Below, piece by piece: positions 35,560-47,888 of a stretch of DNA of 64,000 nt (position 1 is the stretch's first letter; every line of letters begins with the position of its first letter). The position numbers and the translations under genes were made by a program. The DNA is taken from NCBI GenBank assembly GCA_022702705.1, contig CM040430.1:68523982-68587981 (forward strand), given 5' to 3'. The notes beneath the pieces were generated by a model. It saw only the letters and a program-made list of their open reading frames with translations. It made no database searches and had not been told where the DNA came from. The stretch comes from Papilionanthe hookeriana x Papilionanthe teres (lineage: Eukaryota > Streptophyta > Magnoliopsida > Asparagales > Orchidaceae).

Positions 35560-37477
35560 TGATGTGAATTTTTTATATGTAAGAATTTATGACCTCAAAT
35601 TTATATATTTATAATGATTTTGTAAAGTCACAATTTCAAACGCAAGTATACGTATCGTATCAAGTAATACAAGGCACTAATGGAGTCACGTTTATCGATC
35701 CCACAGGGAAGCGAGGTAAAAAGTTCTTAATCAAAGTCTGGTCTACAATTATCAGACTTTATGTTGGAAGGTTGATATAAGTGGTTTTTCTAACAAGTAC
35801 TCCTAAAGGTAGATGATTATATGTATGAATAATAACTACTCCTAAATGTAAATATTAATACTAAAGATAACCCTTTTCGGGGAAATTGGTTTGGTGAATT
35901 TTGAGAAAATGAAATCTACTAATCTTATGTAGTGAATAGGATAAAATTTAGGAATGAGATGCATTAAATATTGTATGTGCCAAATAGGAGCATAAATGTT
36001 TTTTTTACTTTCAAAAGAGTACCCCCTCTTCCAAGCATGTAAAGAACATTGGCAAATCCTAGGCTTAGTCCCTAAATCCATGGTTAATCTGGGAGGATAC
36101 TGGCTCTCACTTCAGAGCTCCCACTTTCCTTCACTTGAAAGCTAACCCTAGCTTTAGTTACCAATCTTTAGGACAAAACTGGGGATCTCAGCCTGTCACC
36201 CTGAAACCTTTAATTCGACGTCCATGAAACCATATTTCCCTATTTATTTGCACTCATTCCCCATGAACTACGCAATTCATTCACAGACATTGAATGTGGT
36301 TCTACTTTGTTGAAAATTACACTGCCTTTTCGGGACAATGCAATTGCAATGAAATTTAACAATACAACAGGCCCTTTTTGTAATGTAAATGAAGTGCAAG
36401 CAGAAACCATGAAATTTATAATTAAAACTACTTTTAGCAAGCATCCCAATATCCTAAACATGAGTCATACTCATTGCAAAAGAAAAGTGGAATGGAAACA
36501 ATGGAATAAACTTCTTATGCCACTATTTCCAAAAAAAGAAGAAAGAGTAAGAGAAAGACATCACAAAGCACGAAGAAAACACAACAGAAAAATTCATTTC
36601 AAAGCAAATCTACAAAATAAGTGTTTAAAAAATAATAAGATAATGAAGAATACAATACTTAGCTTTTTCCCATTGAATGAAAAATGAAAATCTCTCCCAC
36701 AAAGTCTCCCGCCGATCCATGCAATGCTAGAACATTCCCTTACAAATTCTCTTAAAATCCCCTCACCAATCTCTCCAAAAAGCTAGAAATCTACATTTCT
36801 ACTCCTATTCTAAGATCTCTCAACATTCTCCACATTTTTCCTATCATCTCCTCCTCCATTTTTGGCTTCAAATTCAGTTTAAAATAGAGTAGGGACAAAT
36901 TTCCCAAGAGGTGCATGAAGAAACCATCCAAAAAGCATCCAGTTTCGATGTAATTGGCTAAAAACAGCCCAATATCTCATCCAAGCCATCTCAAGGGCCG
37001 CCAGTGCTGAATAGGGCGCTGCCGGCACTCTATTTTTCATTGTCTCGGGCATCTGGAGCCATTGGCGCCAGTTTGGACGCCCCCAGCGCCCATCCTACGC
37101 AGCTCTACCATTTTGCCTCGTTTGGCTCCGTTTTAGCTCTGACTCACCCCGTTTTAGTTGCGTTGCATTCCTAACAGATAACCCTACAAAATAATCATAA
37201 AAACAACCTTTCTTTAATGTATAATATTATTAAAAAATATGTAAGAAATGTAAAAGAGATTAAACATAGATAGACTTATCGAAAGGTGTCAAGCCAAAAT
37301 TTGATTTCTTACACGTTTTTGCTCCAAATTGCACCATTTTTGCTTCCTTTTGCTCCAATCACCATTTTTTGTACCTAAAACCAAAAAAACATACAAAATA
37401 CATTCCTTTTAAAGTGTAATATTACCAAAAATGAGTAAAATCATATAGCAAAAAACATATATATTTTTTGTGCATCA
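35560..37477 (-). mobile_element. Element 2: 5' LTR
   Basis: 1918 bp, TGATGCACA...TTCACATCA on the - strand. The GC palindromes are degraded (36995-37090, CGCTGCCGGCAC and TTGGCGCCA). It is more decayed than the 3' LTR in this part. Confidence 0.83.
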
Positions 37478-37682
37478 CACATCAAAGTACCACACAACAC
37501 AAATGAAAATAGAAATCACACAACTACCAATCATCATCAGTAGCATCTTCAGCCTCATATGTAAAATATACAGGTCGGTGAGAAACATAACTGGGGCAAG
37601 TAGGAAATATCACTCCACTGTCTCCCCTTATGAATCTTACCCGAGCATCATGGTAGGTTTTGTCATAATTAACTCTCCTCCT

Positions 37683-38618
37683 CTAATAATCATCATTAAC
37701 GTTATTCCTGGCTTTTAATTCATCAACTCTGCCATGGAGTCTCTTAATACTATCATTTTGAATCCTTAACTGCTCCATAACATCAGACAAAGTCGGTACC
37801 TCAGAAGTAGAAGGTATGTTATGGCTAGTAGAAGGAATATCCGTACTCCTACTTCCTTTTCTCCATCCCACATGAGCCTTATAATTATGAATATTAGCCT
37901 TGGTAATAGGCCTTAATGGAAGGACTAGCTCCTCATTGCTGTCAATATCCACACTAGACTGTACACATAATGCATGAATCAGGGCAGGAAGTCCTAATCC
38001 ACCAATGGTTTCCCCTCTTGCAATAGTCTTGATACTCTTATAGATAATGCAGTAGTTCAAAATAGCTCTGTCTTTAGTAACTTGGCTGTGATGGTAAGAA
38101 GGTAATAATCTTGCTGAGATGAAATAATGCCAGGCCTTAGATGCTACATTCAACATGGAAGCAGGGAAGTTAATCCTTTGTCTTTGCTTTATCTTCCATT
38201 CCCCTTTTCCATCAGTAAGAAAAGAAATCACTTCATTCAGTCTAGCAGTCATAGTTCTAAAATTCTCATATTAACACTATCGTGCTCTTCCTAACTAGTA
38301 AAAATCATTAATACGACCAGGAGTAAATTCTACCATTTTCCCTCGCACAAGCACATATTCACTTTCAATCCATGGCAAATTTGCATAAAATTCACAAACT
38401 ATACCCATGATCACTTTAGCAGCAAAATAACAAAACATCTTCCATTTTCTATCAGCATTTAATTGTTCTACAATTCTACCCGGATTTTCAAAAGCTTGAT
38501 CTTGAATACTCTTCTTATTATGAAGGGTTGAGTTAAAACGAAATTGTGCTTTAATATTCAGAAATCTTTCCTCATCAAAATCCAATTTCCTCTTCCCTTT
38601 ACTTGTCTTTGGAGCCAT
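37683..38618 (-). pseudogene. Element 3: extra 3' ORF, plant transposon protein domain
   Basis: ORF downstream of pol in Athila-type elements, in the place of env in retroviruses. It starts MAPKTSKGKRKLDF at 38618. The N-terminal domain (WKMFCYFAA, VCEFYANL, VLVRGKMVEFTPGRINDFY) is the 'putative plant transposon protein' domain (PF20167-like) of unknown function. The second piece (38252-37683) holds MTARLNEVISFLTD, SKAWHYFISARLLPS and a C-terminal coiled-coil-like part (IQNDSIKRLHGRVDELKAR). A TAG at 38295 and frame shifts to 38252 break it. Element 4 has the same domain at 63668-64000. There is no obvious signal peptide or membrane segment, so I do not call it an envelope protein. Confidence 0.72.
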
Positions 38619-38850
38619 ATCAAAATTTTCTAAAAATATACAAGAAAAATCTAAAAAATTTCAAATCACAATGTAGAAGACTACAAAAGCAAATCTTAGT
38701 AAGTAAGAAGTTTCATCACCTTGGATAATCTTAAAGAATCATAAAAAATTCCAATTTTTGGATCTAAATAATGTTGGAGATTTCCTTGGTGAAAATAAAA
38801 AATATTTAGTCTAGGTTAGAGCTCTTACCAATAGAAGAAAAGATCTACAC

Positions 38851-39165
38851 TTTATAAGCCTTGAATTCACTTCAAATCTGCAATCTAACAAGGCCTAGAT
38901 CTCTATTCGGCTTTGGATTGAGGTTGAAGATGATGGAAAGGGAAAACATGGTGGGTCCCAGGGGAGAAATTGCGATTTAATTAAATCTAGGCAGTTTCTA
39001 GGTACGGGCACCATCAGCTCTTGATAGGGCATCGTCGGTGTTGGATAGGGCACCGCCGGCGCTTGATAAGTCGCCGTCGGGGTCAATTTAAATATAATGC
39101 CCAAACTCTCTGTATTTGGGCACCAGCGACACCCATTCTGGCGCCGTTGTAGCCAGTTCAAATTC
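38851..39165 (-). promoter_or_regulatory. Element 3: LTR-like GC module and TATA box ahead of the 3' ORF
   Basis: From 39165 down to 39005 on the - strand lie CGGCGCCAGAATGGG, TGTCGCTGGTGCCC, CCGACGGCGAC and GCGCCGGCGGTGCC, the same type of palindromic GC sites as in the LTRs. They are followed at 38857-38851 by TTATAAA, about 235 bp before the ATG of the 3' ORF. The layout (GC palindromes, TATA, ORF) copies the LTR promoter and suggests an internal promoter. This is inference from layout only. Confidence 0.45.
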
Positions 39166-39967
39166 TAGGTCCAAAATTTTTTTTGCTATTTCGATCGTTT
39201 CTAAGTTACCCCCATCACATAATTAGCCTTTTTAAGCATCTATTTCATCAAATAAGCAAGTAACTAACATTAATTTCACACAAACAACACAAAATATTAC
39301 TTTAATATATAAAATCTACATTACAACGTACATATTTAAGGACTCACTAAATAAGTTCTTCAAGCCATCTAAAATAGAGATTCAGTGTCATAAACACACT
39401 ACAATACTCTAACACTGAAAACTAAACATAAACACAAATTCCAAGCATAATAAGTACAAACGCAAATTACATAGTCAATCAAACTGAATACTATATATAC
39501 CAAAGCATTATAAAATTTATACACCAAATAAACAAAATAAAGTAGAGTCACTTCTTATCATCAGTCTCAAAACTATCATCTCCTCTGATATCTCCTATGG
39601 ATTGACGATGCACGAATATATTATAAAAGGGACGATAAGGGAATTCATCTGTTGAATCCTCAGCAATAACAACTTTCTTCTTCATCAAATTAACCAAATT
39701 ATCTTCAATTCTCCAAGTGTAATCAAATTACTCTTTCATCCTCCAATCCAAGTGATTAAATAAATTATAAATATTGTTAATAGAATTCACTAAATTTTGT
39801 ACCTCTTTCTCAAATTTCTTGATCTTCTTCAAAATCACATGTGAACTTTCAGGAAAATAGGGTTGAATAGGTTGTGAACTCGGAGATGGTTGATTTGCAG
39901 TAATGCTCATATCATTCTCATCTCCAATTGTCTGACAATTAAGTAGGTTAGTTGGGTCTAGGGGCTG
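38858..39967 (-). mobile_element. Element 3: DNA upstream of the 3' ORF
   Basis: Outside the GC module this holds a 60-codon ORF (39728-39910; MSITANQPSPSSQPIQPYFP then a helical stretch). It stays open upstream to about 39965 and continues past its stop in a readable frame. It may be the C-terminus of another 3' ORF copy. It ends where TGTCGGCAT begins at 39968. Confidence 0.4.
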
Positions 39968-40678
39968 TCGGCATATTTTTAGGTTGAGTGCTGTATTTTG
40001 AAAAGGAGGTCGCCTACAGAAGTTGTCTGCAAATTTTCATATTTTAAATTTAATTTAAATATATATATAATATGGAAAGTAGCATTTGATTTTGAAAATA
40101 ATTTTAAAATTTAAAGATTTTAAGATATGAAATCAAACCGATCTTACATCACAAATAGTTTATATAAACGTGCATCGCATCACAAACCGTGTATCTATCC
40201 CGAAGAATAGAAACACTGCTTGATGATGGGGCTCGATTAAATAAACTAGGAGATTTGTGACATCCGTTTAGTCTGCGAACCATTTTTATAAGTCGAGAAG
40301 TTCCCCTGCTTAATATAAATGAATTAAGCAGGGTTTATATTACCTGGGTTCTTAAAGTTCCCTATAAGGGCAAGCCCCTATAGTTAATTACATCTTAAAT
40401 GATGGGAATCAATTAAGAAAACTCTCGATAATGATTAGTGGTTTTTCTCTCAAGAATTTCAAAGTTTAAGGTTTTCAAAGGATTGAATTTTGGAATTTCA
40501 ATAGGGAATGGATCAAATTTGGAACAGTTAATTTCAGGAGTCCAAAGGAAGAAAAGTAGGAGAAGCTGAGGATCCAAGAAGAATCTTGGCAACTTCCCAA
40601 ACTATCCTATTGTTTGGCTTCAATTTAGGAATTTATTTAATATTGCAATCCTGCCAATTTTAATTAATTATGACTTAT

Positions 40679-40870
40679 ATTTGTATGACATGATCATACA
40701 AATAACCTGGAAGATATGAGGGTTTATGTCGTACCGAACGACTACCTCGGAGTCCTAAGACCGATTAGGGCTTAATTTACATGACATGATCATGCAAATG
40801 CCTAACAAAGAGTTGAGGATTTATGTTGCACTAGGCAAACTACCTCGAAGTCCTATGGCTTGGTTATTTA
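40679..40870. repeat. Diverged 96-bp tandem duplication with hairpins
   Basis: ATTTGTATGA-CATGA-TCATACAAAT (40679-40703, perfect 10-bp stem) and ATTTACATGA-CATGA-TCATGCAAAT (40775-40799, one mismatch) head two copies of a unit that also shares GGTTTATGT.G..C and ACTACCTCG.AGTCCTA. The arms differ between copies with one compensated pair. Confidence 0.7.
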
Positions 40871-42239
40871 ATTCTAAGAAAGTTTTGCTGAAGTAGATCC
40901 GAGTTTTCGTCGATGACGATGGCCGAGTCGCCCACCATGCTCCGAGTTCCTTGTTGTTGCGAGAGGTTTAGTTTTAGTAGTCATAAATCAGGAGATGAGA
41001 TAAGTGTTTTGGTTTAGAGAAAATCTTAAAATCCAAGTGTTTTTAATATTTTAATTAAAACAAATCTTAAAGTTGTTTAAACAGAACCGATTAAGATCCC
41101 ACGGTTCCGTCATCCCGACACCGTTATTTTCATCGAATTCACTTAGTCCAGATGAATTTGCTAAACTCAACTGAATGAGTTGCACACTTTCATTTAGACC
41201 GTGGGAAATCCCGTTAGCAACACGTGGGTTACATCATCCGAGGTATTTCCGATCATTCAACGAGACGTTTTAATTTAGTTGCAATTGTAGTTTTGTTGTT
41301 ACGTTTTGTGATTAAATTTTGAGTTGTTTTATATTTTGGAATGTTGTGGCGGTGAATTTTATCTTGTAATGACTTTTAATTTTTTTTTGGTTTCAGTTCA
41401 GGGACTATCCTAAAGATTTTGGTTTTCATGCAACACTCTTATTTATCATGCAAGAAAAAGTAAAGCGCAATTCATGTAAGTAAATTGCAATAAAATAAAA
41501 GCGTACCTGAAGGGTCTTCCAGTCATTCCAAGCTACACTTAAAACACATGTTAGAGCATTTAAACATATTTTTGCAAGAAATACCTAAGTAAAGCTAAGG
41601 GAAAGGGTTTTGGTTGTCTACCAAATTCCTAATCCTATAACTAGTCATCTCCTATGACGTCTAGGTTCTTGGTTTGGTTTAAGGATGATTTTCTTCATCA
41701 AAGAACAATTAGATTCAATTGTTCTTCTAAAACATCACGTCATATTGAGAAAGTGTTTAGGATGAGTCCTAAACATCTTTTCAATACTTATGGGATTATT
41801 TTGAGTCCAAGTAAATTTAGTTGCACATATGAATTAATCATCCAAGAGTTTAGTTAAACTTTGTCTCTTGCTCAGTGAACTTGGGTATTTGATTACCTGA
41901 TGAATGAAGTGACATCTCACTTAATACTATATTTAAGAGTTATAATAATTAAAGCCTTTAAGTGAAAGTTGGTTTATTGAGAATTTTAATCATCATTAAT
42001 TTAAAGTTTGAGTCAATGATTTAAAGTGATTTAATTTAATTATGAGGTTTTAATTAATAATTTTTAAGTTTGGAATAGTGTTCAAATTATTTTAGATTTA
42101 ATTTAAATCTTTACACTTTCAATTATCTTAGTATTTCAGATTGATGTTCATGTTTTAAATTTACTTAGATAGAAAGAGGTATTGAAATTATTGATATATT
42201 TTGATTTAACTCTTAATGATTTCATTTAGGTTTGTTGTT

Positions 42240-42545
42240 AAGTGATTTTAATTTAATTTAATTTAATTTAATTTGATTTTAATTTAATTTAATTTGATTT
42301 TAATTTAATTTAATTTAATTTCATTTAATTTAATTTAATTTTAGTTTAATTTTAATTTTAGTTTAATATTAATTTTAATTTAATTTTAATTTAATTTAAA
42401 TTAATTTAATTTAATTTTAATTTTAGTTTCAATATTTTAAATTTAATTTAATTTAATTGTTAAGGTGTTAATTTAATTTAATTTAAACTTTGACTTGACT
42501 TAATTTAATTTAATTTAATTTAATTTCAAGATTTTAAATTTGATT
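42240..42545. repeat. (TTTAA)n-rich low-complexity tract
   Basis: About 300 bp of imperfect TTTAATTTAATTT repeats with interspersed TTTTAGTTTAA. Flanking DNA to 43400 is also very AT-rich. Function unknown. Confidence 0.9.
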
Positions 42546-45500
42546 TCTAATTATTAAACCATTTAACATTTTAAGCTTTAATTCGTTTAAGGGTTATCTT
42601 CTTTTAATTTTTAATTTATTTAATTTGGATTATTATTTTAATTTTTAATTAAGAACTAAATATTTTTAAAGTGACATATTTAGGGATTTTTAAATTAAAG
42701 AATAACTATCCTCTTAATAATATCCCTATTTTAATAATCCAAATTTAAATATATTCTTTCCAAAACTCAAATTATTTAATTAATTAGAGTTTTATTTTGA
42801 TATTTTCAAAGTGTTTAATGGGTTTTTACCCCTTAATTTCCCTAAAGTTCAATCATCCAAGAGAAAATTAAAATCAAATATTTTACCCTCCATTTTGATT
42901 AAACCTAAAGTTTTAATTAAGGGTTAAAATTTTTAATTACCTTTATGCCCCTTTTAAGCTTATTTATTTCATAACTCACTAAATTGAGCTTAAATGAATT
43001 TGAAATTTTTATGTCACCTCACTCACATGTCAATTAAGATATTAGATAAGAAAATGTGATTTTTATGAATTTAAGGTTTTTCAAAGAAAATTCAACAACA
43101 TGACTAAGGAAAGATTTCTGTCCTTAAGAAAATTATGGGATGTTCCTAATGACTAGAGGACCACTTGGACCAATTTTTGTGATTTTTTGAATTATAATTT
43201 CTTTATTATAATTATTTTAAATTTTAGAGTATTAGTTAATTTTAAAATAAAGTAAAAGTTGAAAAATAGATTTTATATTTTTCTTAAATTTCTCTGACCT
43301 CAAGGAGTCCAGAGAAATAAATTTCATAATTTTTTGATCTTTCTTTGATTTATTAGAATTATTTTAGTGAAGAAGGTTAAAAATTCATTTTTTTTAATAT
43401 TAAAAATTACATTAAGCCTTTAAAATTCAATATCTTATCCTAGGGACTTAGGAAAAATATTTGGTTTGTTCCTAAATGATTAGGAGTCAAAATGTGACAT
43501 TTTTATGATTTTTAAAATTTTTGTGATTTTTATTATTTTTTAACTATTAAAATATTAAAATATTGTGAAAAATCAACTTTTTTTAGAAAATTCCAATTTT
43601 AATTTTCCTGAACTCCCCTGATATCAGAGAAACTCCAAAACCATTTTTGTGAATTTTTGAAAAGTATTTTTGGAGTTATGAATTTTTAAAGTTCCATTTT
43701 GCTTATGAGGCTTAATCAATCCATTTGGTGGGGTTAATCAAGTCCAATTGATTTCAAATTTTATGTAAGGTTCCTCTAACCCTAAAGAGTAATGGAGAAT
43801 TATTTTCAAGTCAATTTGATGTGTGGTTAACCCTAATTAATTCAAATTCAATTTTAGGGGTTTAGGCCAATTAATGTTATTATGAATGAATTAACTCAAA
43901 ATATATTTTTCATAGGGTCCCCTGGTCCTAAGAAACATCACCAAATTTTCCTAGAATTTATTTTACAACATGCTAATTATTGGAATTAAAATACCTAAAA
44001 CAGTGACATGAACTTGAAAAATCAATAACTTTTCACAGAGATGGCCTCTGACCTTGAAAACTTCAGGGAATATTCCCAAGATCAGAGGCTTCAAAAGCCC
44101 TATGGTCTCATGCCATGGTGAATTCTCTATGCAAATGGAGAATCAAGACATTGGAAACAGTAAATAAATTATTCAAAATAAAATACTCATCCAGTTAACT
44201 TGATTTATTTTCCACATTATTCTCCTCTGTTCGCTAAGCAAGAGGGTATTTTTATTTTATTTTTGTGATTTTTGTATGAAAAGATAAGAATTTTTTAAGT
44301 TATGGTATTTAAAAAATTCAAAAATACCCTAATTTCCTACTTATCCGACTCGACGCCGCGTCAACCTATGGCGGATCGAAAGCCCACGCGTCGCTCTGTG
44401 ATTCGGTGCCGCCATCTGACTCAGCGCTCCAGGGGCCCGCGATTCACGTATCATTCAGCTGTTCGGCTTGATCTCGACCGTCCGCTCGATACACGCGTGA
44501 TCCAACGGCTCCTGGTCATCGTCTACGACTGGTGTGCACCCATGACCGTCCACACTCAAACCCTAATATCTCTCTCGATTCTCAATGGATTTTCGAGTTC
44601 TTATACTCTATCGATTCGTCTTCAAGAGACGAACACATCCATACAGTTTATAAGCTATGAAATTAATCCAAACAAAATGGAGAATGTTGGAAGCTCGGGA
44701 GGAAGAATGAGTTCATACCTTTTCTCAGAGAAGTGAAGCTTCGATCTGAGGGTTGTGTAACCTTCGATTGAGTCCAAGCAACCTCCATATGAAGTCTCTG
44801 GCTCTGGGGAATTGTCTAAGTATGAAAGTGACCAAGGCCGATCACAAAGCTTGGAGGCTGGAAGCAATGGCTGGCCTGGTGTGGGGGCTTTTGTTGGGGA
44901 ACTTCTCCTCTTGGTCTAGTGAAGGTGTAGGGTCAATCAATTCAAGATTGGCTCACTGTGGTGAAGTGTCCTATTTTTTGGGTGGATTTTTAACTCAGAA
45001 ATTGAGCTCTGTTAATGGGGTTTAGGGCAAAGGAACACTGAGAATCAACTGTTCTGGGTTAGGAGAAGGTCCTGGAGCAATTTTTGCTGAGTTTACTTAA
45101 GGTCTGGTTCATCACCTCTTTTGGCCGAGAGGTAAGTGGGTTTAAATAGAGGTGGCTGGAGGGCTTCCCAGGGGCAATTGGAGGTTTAGATCAACTACTC
45201 TGGGCAAGGGAAGAACAGCTGCAATGGCCATTTAGGTTGGGACAAGTCAGCTAGTTCTAATTGAATTTTTTATTCAAATTAAGCCTCTCGGCCTGGTGGT
45301 TTCCGGCGGCTGTGGTGGCTGGCCGGCCAGGCATTGGTCACCCTCAGGGTCAGGGAGGTCAGTGCTTGAGTTTGGTGCCAACAATTGGCTTTGGACGTGT
45401 AAAGGAGTTGGATTGAAATGGCATGGGGAGAAGGTTATTTTGGGTTCAAATGGGTCAGCTCATGGTTTTGGGCTTGGTGCACCACCCAAGGCCTGGATCT

Positions 45501-45549
45501 AGGCTGAAAAGATTCATTTGGGTCAGCCAAGAGGAAATAGTGTAGTCTC

Positions 45550-46960
45550 CATCAAGGATTAGGTGGCTAACTTGGTTTAGTGTGTATCATGGATGAGGTT
45601 AAAAAAGCTCAAGGAAGGCTTAAGAAAGGGGCCCCTCCATTTGCCATAAATGACATGGTGAGGTGTGAAAACTCTCATGGCTTCATATGGCTTGTAAATG
45701 GCTCACATTTGGCTTACATTTGGCTTGGAAAAGGTTGGCTTGTTTCATGAAAAAGGGTTTTGACATTTTTGATGAATTTAAGGGAAATTGGCATGTGGCT
45801 TAATTTGGAATGACTTGATTATTGAAATAGGACTTAGGGATGATTTCAATTAAAGGTATGGTGAGAAGAATTTGTCATGTGGGCTTTGGATTGATTTTGG
45901 GCTTTTTGAAATCATTTTGGATGGGCTTTTAAAGTGGTTTAAGGAAGTGGGCTTTTGTATTTAAAGTAAATTTAGGATGAAAAAGTTTTAAAGGATTGTG
46001 CCAAATAAATGTTGCAATTGGTTTAGGCATGTGTCATGAGTGGTTTGGAACAAGTTTAAAGTGATTTTGAATTGAACTGGGTTGAATTTGGGCTTTTTTG
46101 GTAAAGGGGACAAGGTGGGCCAAATTGGACTAACTTGGGCTAAGGTTGGGCTAAGGTTGGATTTGATGTAAAATTAATGTTGAGAAATGTTTATGGGAGT
46201 GTTACAAAGAGTTTTCAATTTTGGTTGGGCTCTAATTTTGGGATTTGGGCCTATTTGGGTTAGGTTTGGGCTTAGATCAATTTAAGGGATTTTGGTTTTG
46301 GGTTAGGTTTGGGTGGAGTTTAGGTTCAAATTTTGGGCAAATCAAGTTATTGTTTTGTTTATGGGGATGTTAGGAAGGCTTTAGAAAAGATTTGGGGCCA
46401 ATTGGGGTTGAGTTGGGTTGGTTTGGGCTAGGTTAGGTCATGGGTCAAAATTGGGCCTTAGGCTTCAAATTTAAATTGGGCTCAAATGTCAATCAAATTG
46501 GACTTGTATTTGGTCTAAATTGATATTGGGGATATTGAATTGAAGTTTAGAATTGAATTGGACCAGAATTGAGGTCAATTGGGGTGGTTTGGTTTGACAT
46601 TGGGTTCACTTGGGTTAAAAATGGGTCAAATTGGGGGTTTTGGTAAAAGTGGGGTAAATTGGCAAAATTGGAAATGAAATTGGGAATATTTGGGATTTTC
46701 TGGAATTTTCTGGGAATTTTTAGAATTTTTTGGATTTTTGGGGTAAGAGGGTATTTTGGTAATTTTAGGAGGGTTTAAGGGTATTTTTGGCCAAAGATGA
46801 TCAATTTGAGTGGTGGGAAGTGTTTAGGATTGATTTTGAGGGATCTTGGGTAATTTAGGTAATTTTGCAAATTTTGGGTCATTTCAACGGTATTTGGTAG
46901 GTTTGGTGGGTAAGGGGCCCCGGGGGTCAAAAATTGAAATTTTGAAAAAGGAAGATTGAT
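45550..46960 (+). repeat. GT-rich, strand-asymmetric block
   Basis: The + strand is dominated by TTTGGG, TTGGGTT and TTGGGCTAGG words, with few C. There is no fixed period. It reads like drifted TTTGGGC repeats of the kind seen in long plant LTRs or leaders. No ORF of note. Confidence 0.55.
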
Positions 46961-47447
46961 CAAGTGTGAGTGAAATGGAATCACTTTGGTTGACCCATGA
47001 AGCCATATCAAGCCCATATGAGCCATGAGAGGACTCATTTGGGGCATTCACTATGTTGTTCCTAACCCTCTTAGGCTAGGGCTTAGGGGTTAAGGACCAT
47101 CCATATGAATTACCTACATGAGTCAGGAGGTCAAGTTGGGTGAGAGTGTGGTTTTAGAACTTAGAAAGTGTGTGAGAGTGTAGTGTATGTGAAAGTCAAC
47201 CCACACCAGACCAGGCCACCCAGGGTATTCCTAAGGCCAAAAGGTTCTATAGGGAACTCATCCTTTAAACCTCCACATTTGATTTCGACCCTCACAGGTG
47301 ATTAGGGGTCTACGATCAATCTTGTGGGGTTTGTAGGGAGTTAAGAAGCGATTTGAATTTCTAAAGGGTGGGTTCCATTTCTAGTCCTCTAAGATTAGTC
47401 AAAGGAAAAGCCTAAGGCTAGATCCTAAGTACTAAAGAGAAGCGAAA

Positions 47448-47523
47448 GACCTCATCAAAAATGAGGTCAACAAATGGACCCCAATAGGTGTGGTGTGCTA
47501 ACCAAGCACACCGCACGTATTGG
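47448..47523 (+). promoter_or_regulatory. Two consecutive hairpins
   Basis: Hairpin 1: GACCTCAT-caaaa-ATGAGGTC (47448-47468), a perfect 8-bp stem. Hairpin 2: arms 47481-47499 and 47505-47523 around loop AACCA. Of 19 positions, 17 pair normally, one is a G-U pair and one a mismatch. TTGGCG begins at its 3' edge. This could be a terminator, packaging or primer-site structure at the end of an LTR. The + strand is chosen because TTGGCG follows on that strand. Confidence 0.6.
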
Positions 47524-47888
47524 CGTTGACCGAAGAGATCAACAAAACTTAGACAGATGTCCAAGTGACAAACTTAGGATGAAGTAGAAGAATTTCCGCT
47601 GGGGAGTATCAGGTATATTTCCAAGACTGAAGATTCCTGAACTCTCACTGTGGAATGGAAAAGGAGGTGAACTCCAAATCACAAGATCTGGGGAATTCGA
47701 TTTAGATTTCAGTTTACTTTTAAATTTCAAGTTTCAATGTGTGAGTTCAGATTTGGATTTGTTCTGAGTCTCAATTTCAATTGAAGTTTAATATAAAATC
47801 GATTTAAGGAAATTTTGAATTTGAAATTTAGATTTGAAATGACAATTGAAACCTAGTTTTCAACCTCGGGATTGCGAAGAGAACTGGA

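Larger units (their letters stand above)
28945..37477 (-). mobile_element. Element 2: non-autonomous Athila-type element (GGCGCC subfamily)
   Basis: 8.5 kb with LTRs at 28945-30856 and 35560-37477 (about 1.91 kb each, moderately diverged). The target duplication is CATAT (28940-28944) and CACAT (37478-37482), with one mismatch. The order matches element 1: gag, protease remnant, duplicated-linker tail, non-coding 3' region. It has the same RT-less junction and a further loss of the protease core. Many stops make it older than element 1. It sits in the 3' internal region of element 3. Confidence 0.85.
20316..39967 (-). mobile_element. Element 3: Athila-type element, 3' part, broken by three insertions
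   Basis: Visible segments: 3' LTR 20316-21972, internal 3' DNA 21973-22163, 27865-28944 and 37478-37682, an extra 3' ORF 37683-38618, and DNA upstream of that ORF to 39967. Harbinger, element 2 and the insertion at 39968 interrupt it. The internal DNA on both sides of Harbinger matches the 6170-6560 region of element 1, which shows that the flanks were once continuous. No gag or pol of this element is visible; they should lie to the right of the insertion that starts at 39968. Confidence 0.7.
39968..47519 (+). mobile_element. Long LTR-like non-coding region (possible giant Tat/Ogre-type LTR)
   Basis: Starts TGTCGGCAT inside element 3. Signs of an LTR on the + strand: a GC-richer block at 44340-44560 with GATCCAACGG, then AAACCCTAATATCTCTCTCG (about 44560), a typical look for a plant transcription start, and two strong hairpins at 47448-47523 ending in TTGGCG (47520-47525), which resembles the first bases of a Tat-type primer-binding site. 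Against this, the coding Tat element next to it is on the - strand and I find no second copy of this LTR. It could instead be the 3' LTR of that element in - orientation (a pyrimidine tract at 49436-49463 would be its polypurine tract). No protein-coding region is recognised in these 7.5 kb. Confidence 0.35.

Noticed and set aside
37683..38618. Retroviral envelope gene
   Set aside because: It is in the env position but shows no signal peptide, membrane segment or furin-type site. The sequence matches the plant transposon protein domain instead.
44302..44736. 144-codon ORF in the LTR-like region
   Set aside because: It coincides with the GC-rich promoter-like block, and no domain or conserved motif was seen.
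45550..46960. Interstitial telomere repeats
   Set aside because: TTTGGG words are irregular and the plant telomere unit TTTAGGG does not form a run.
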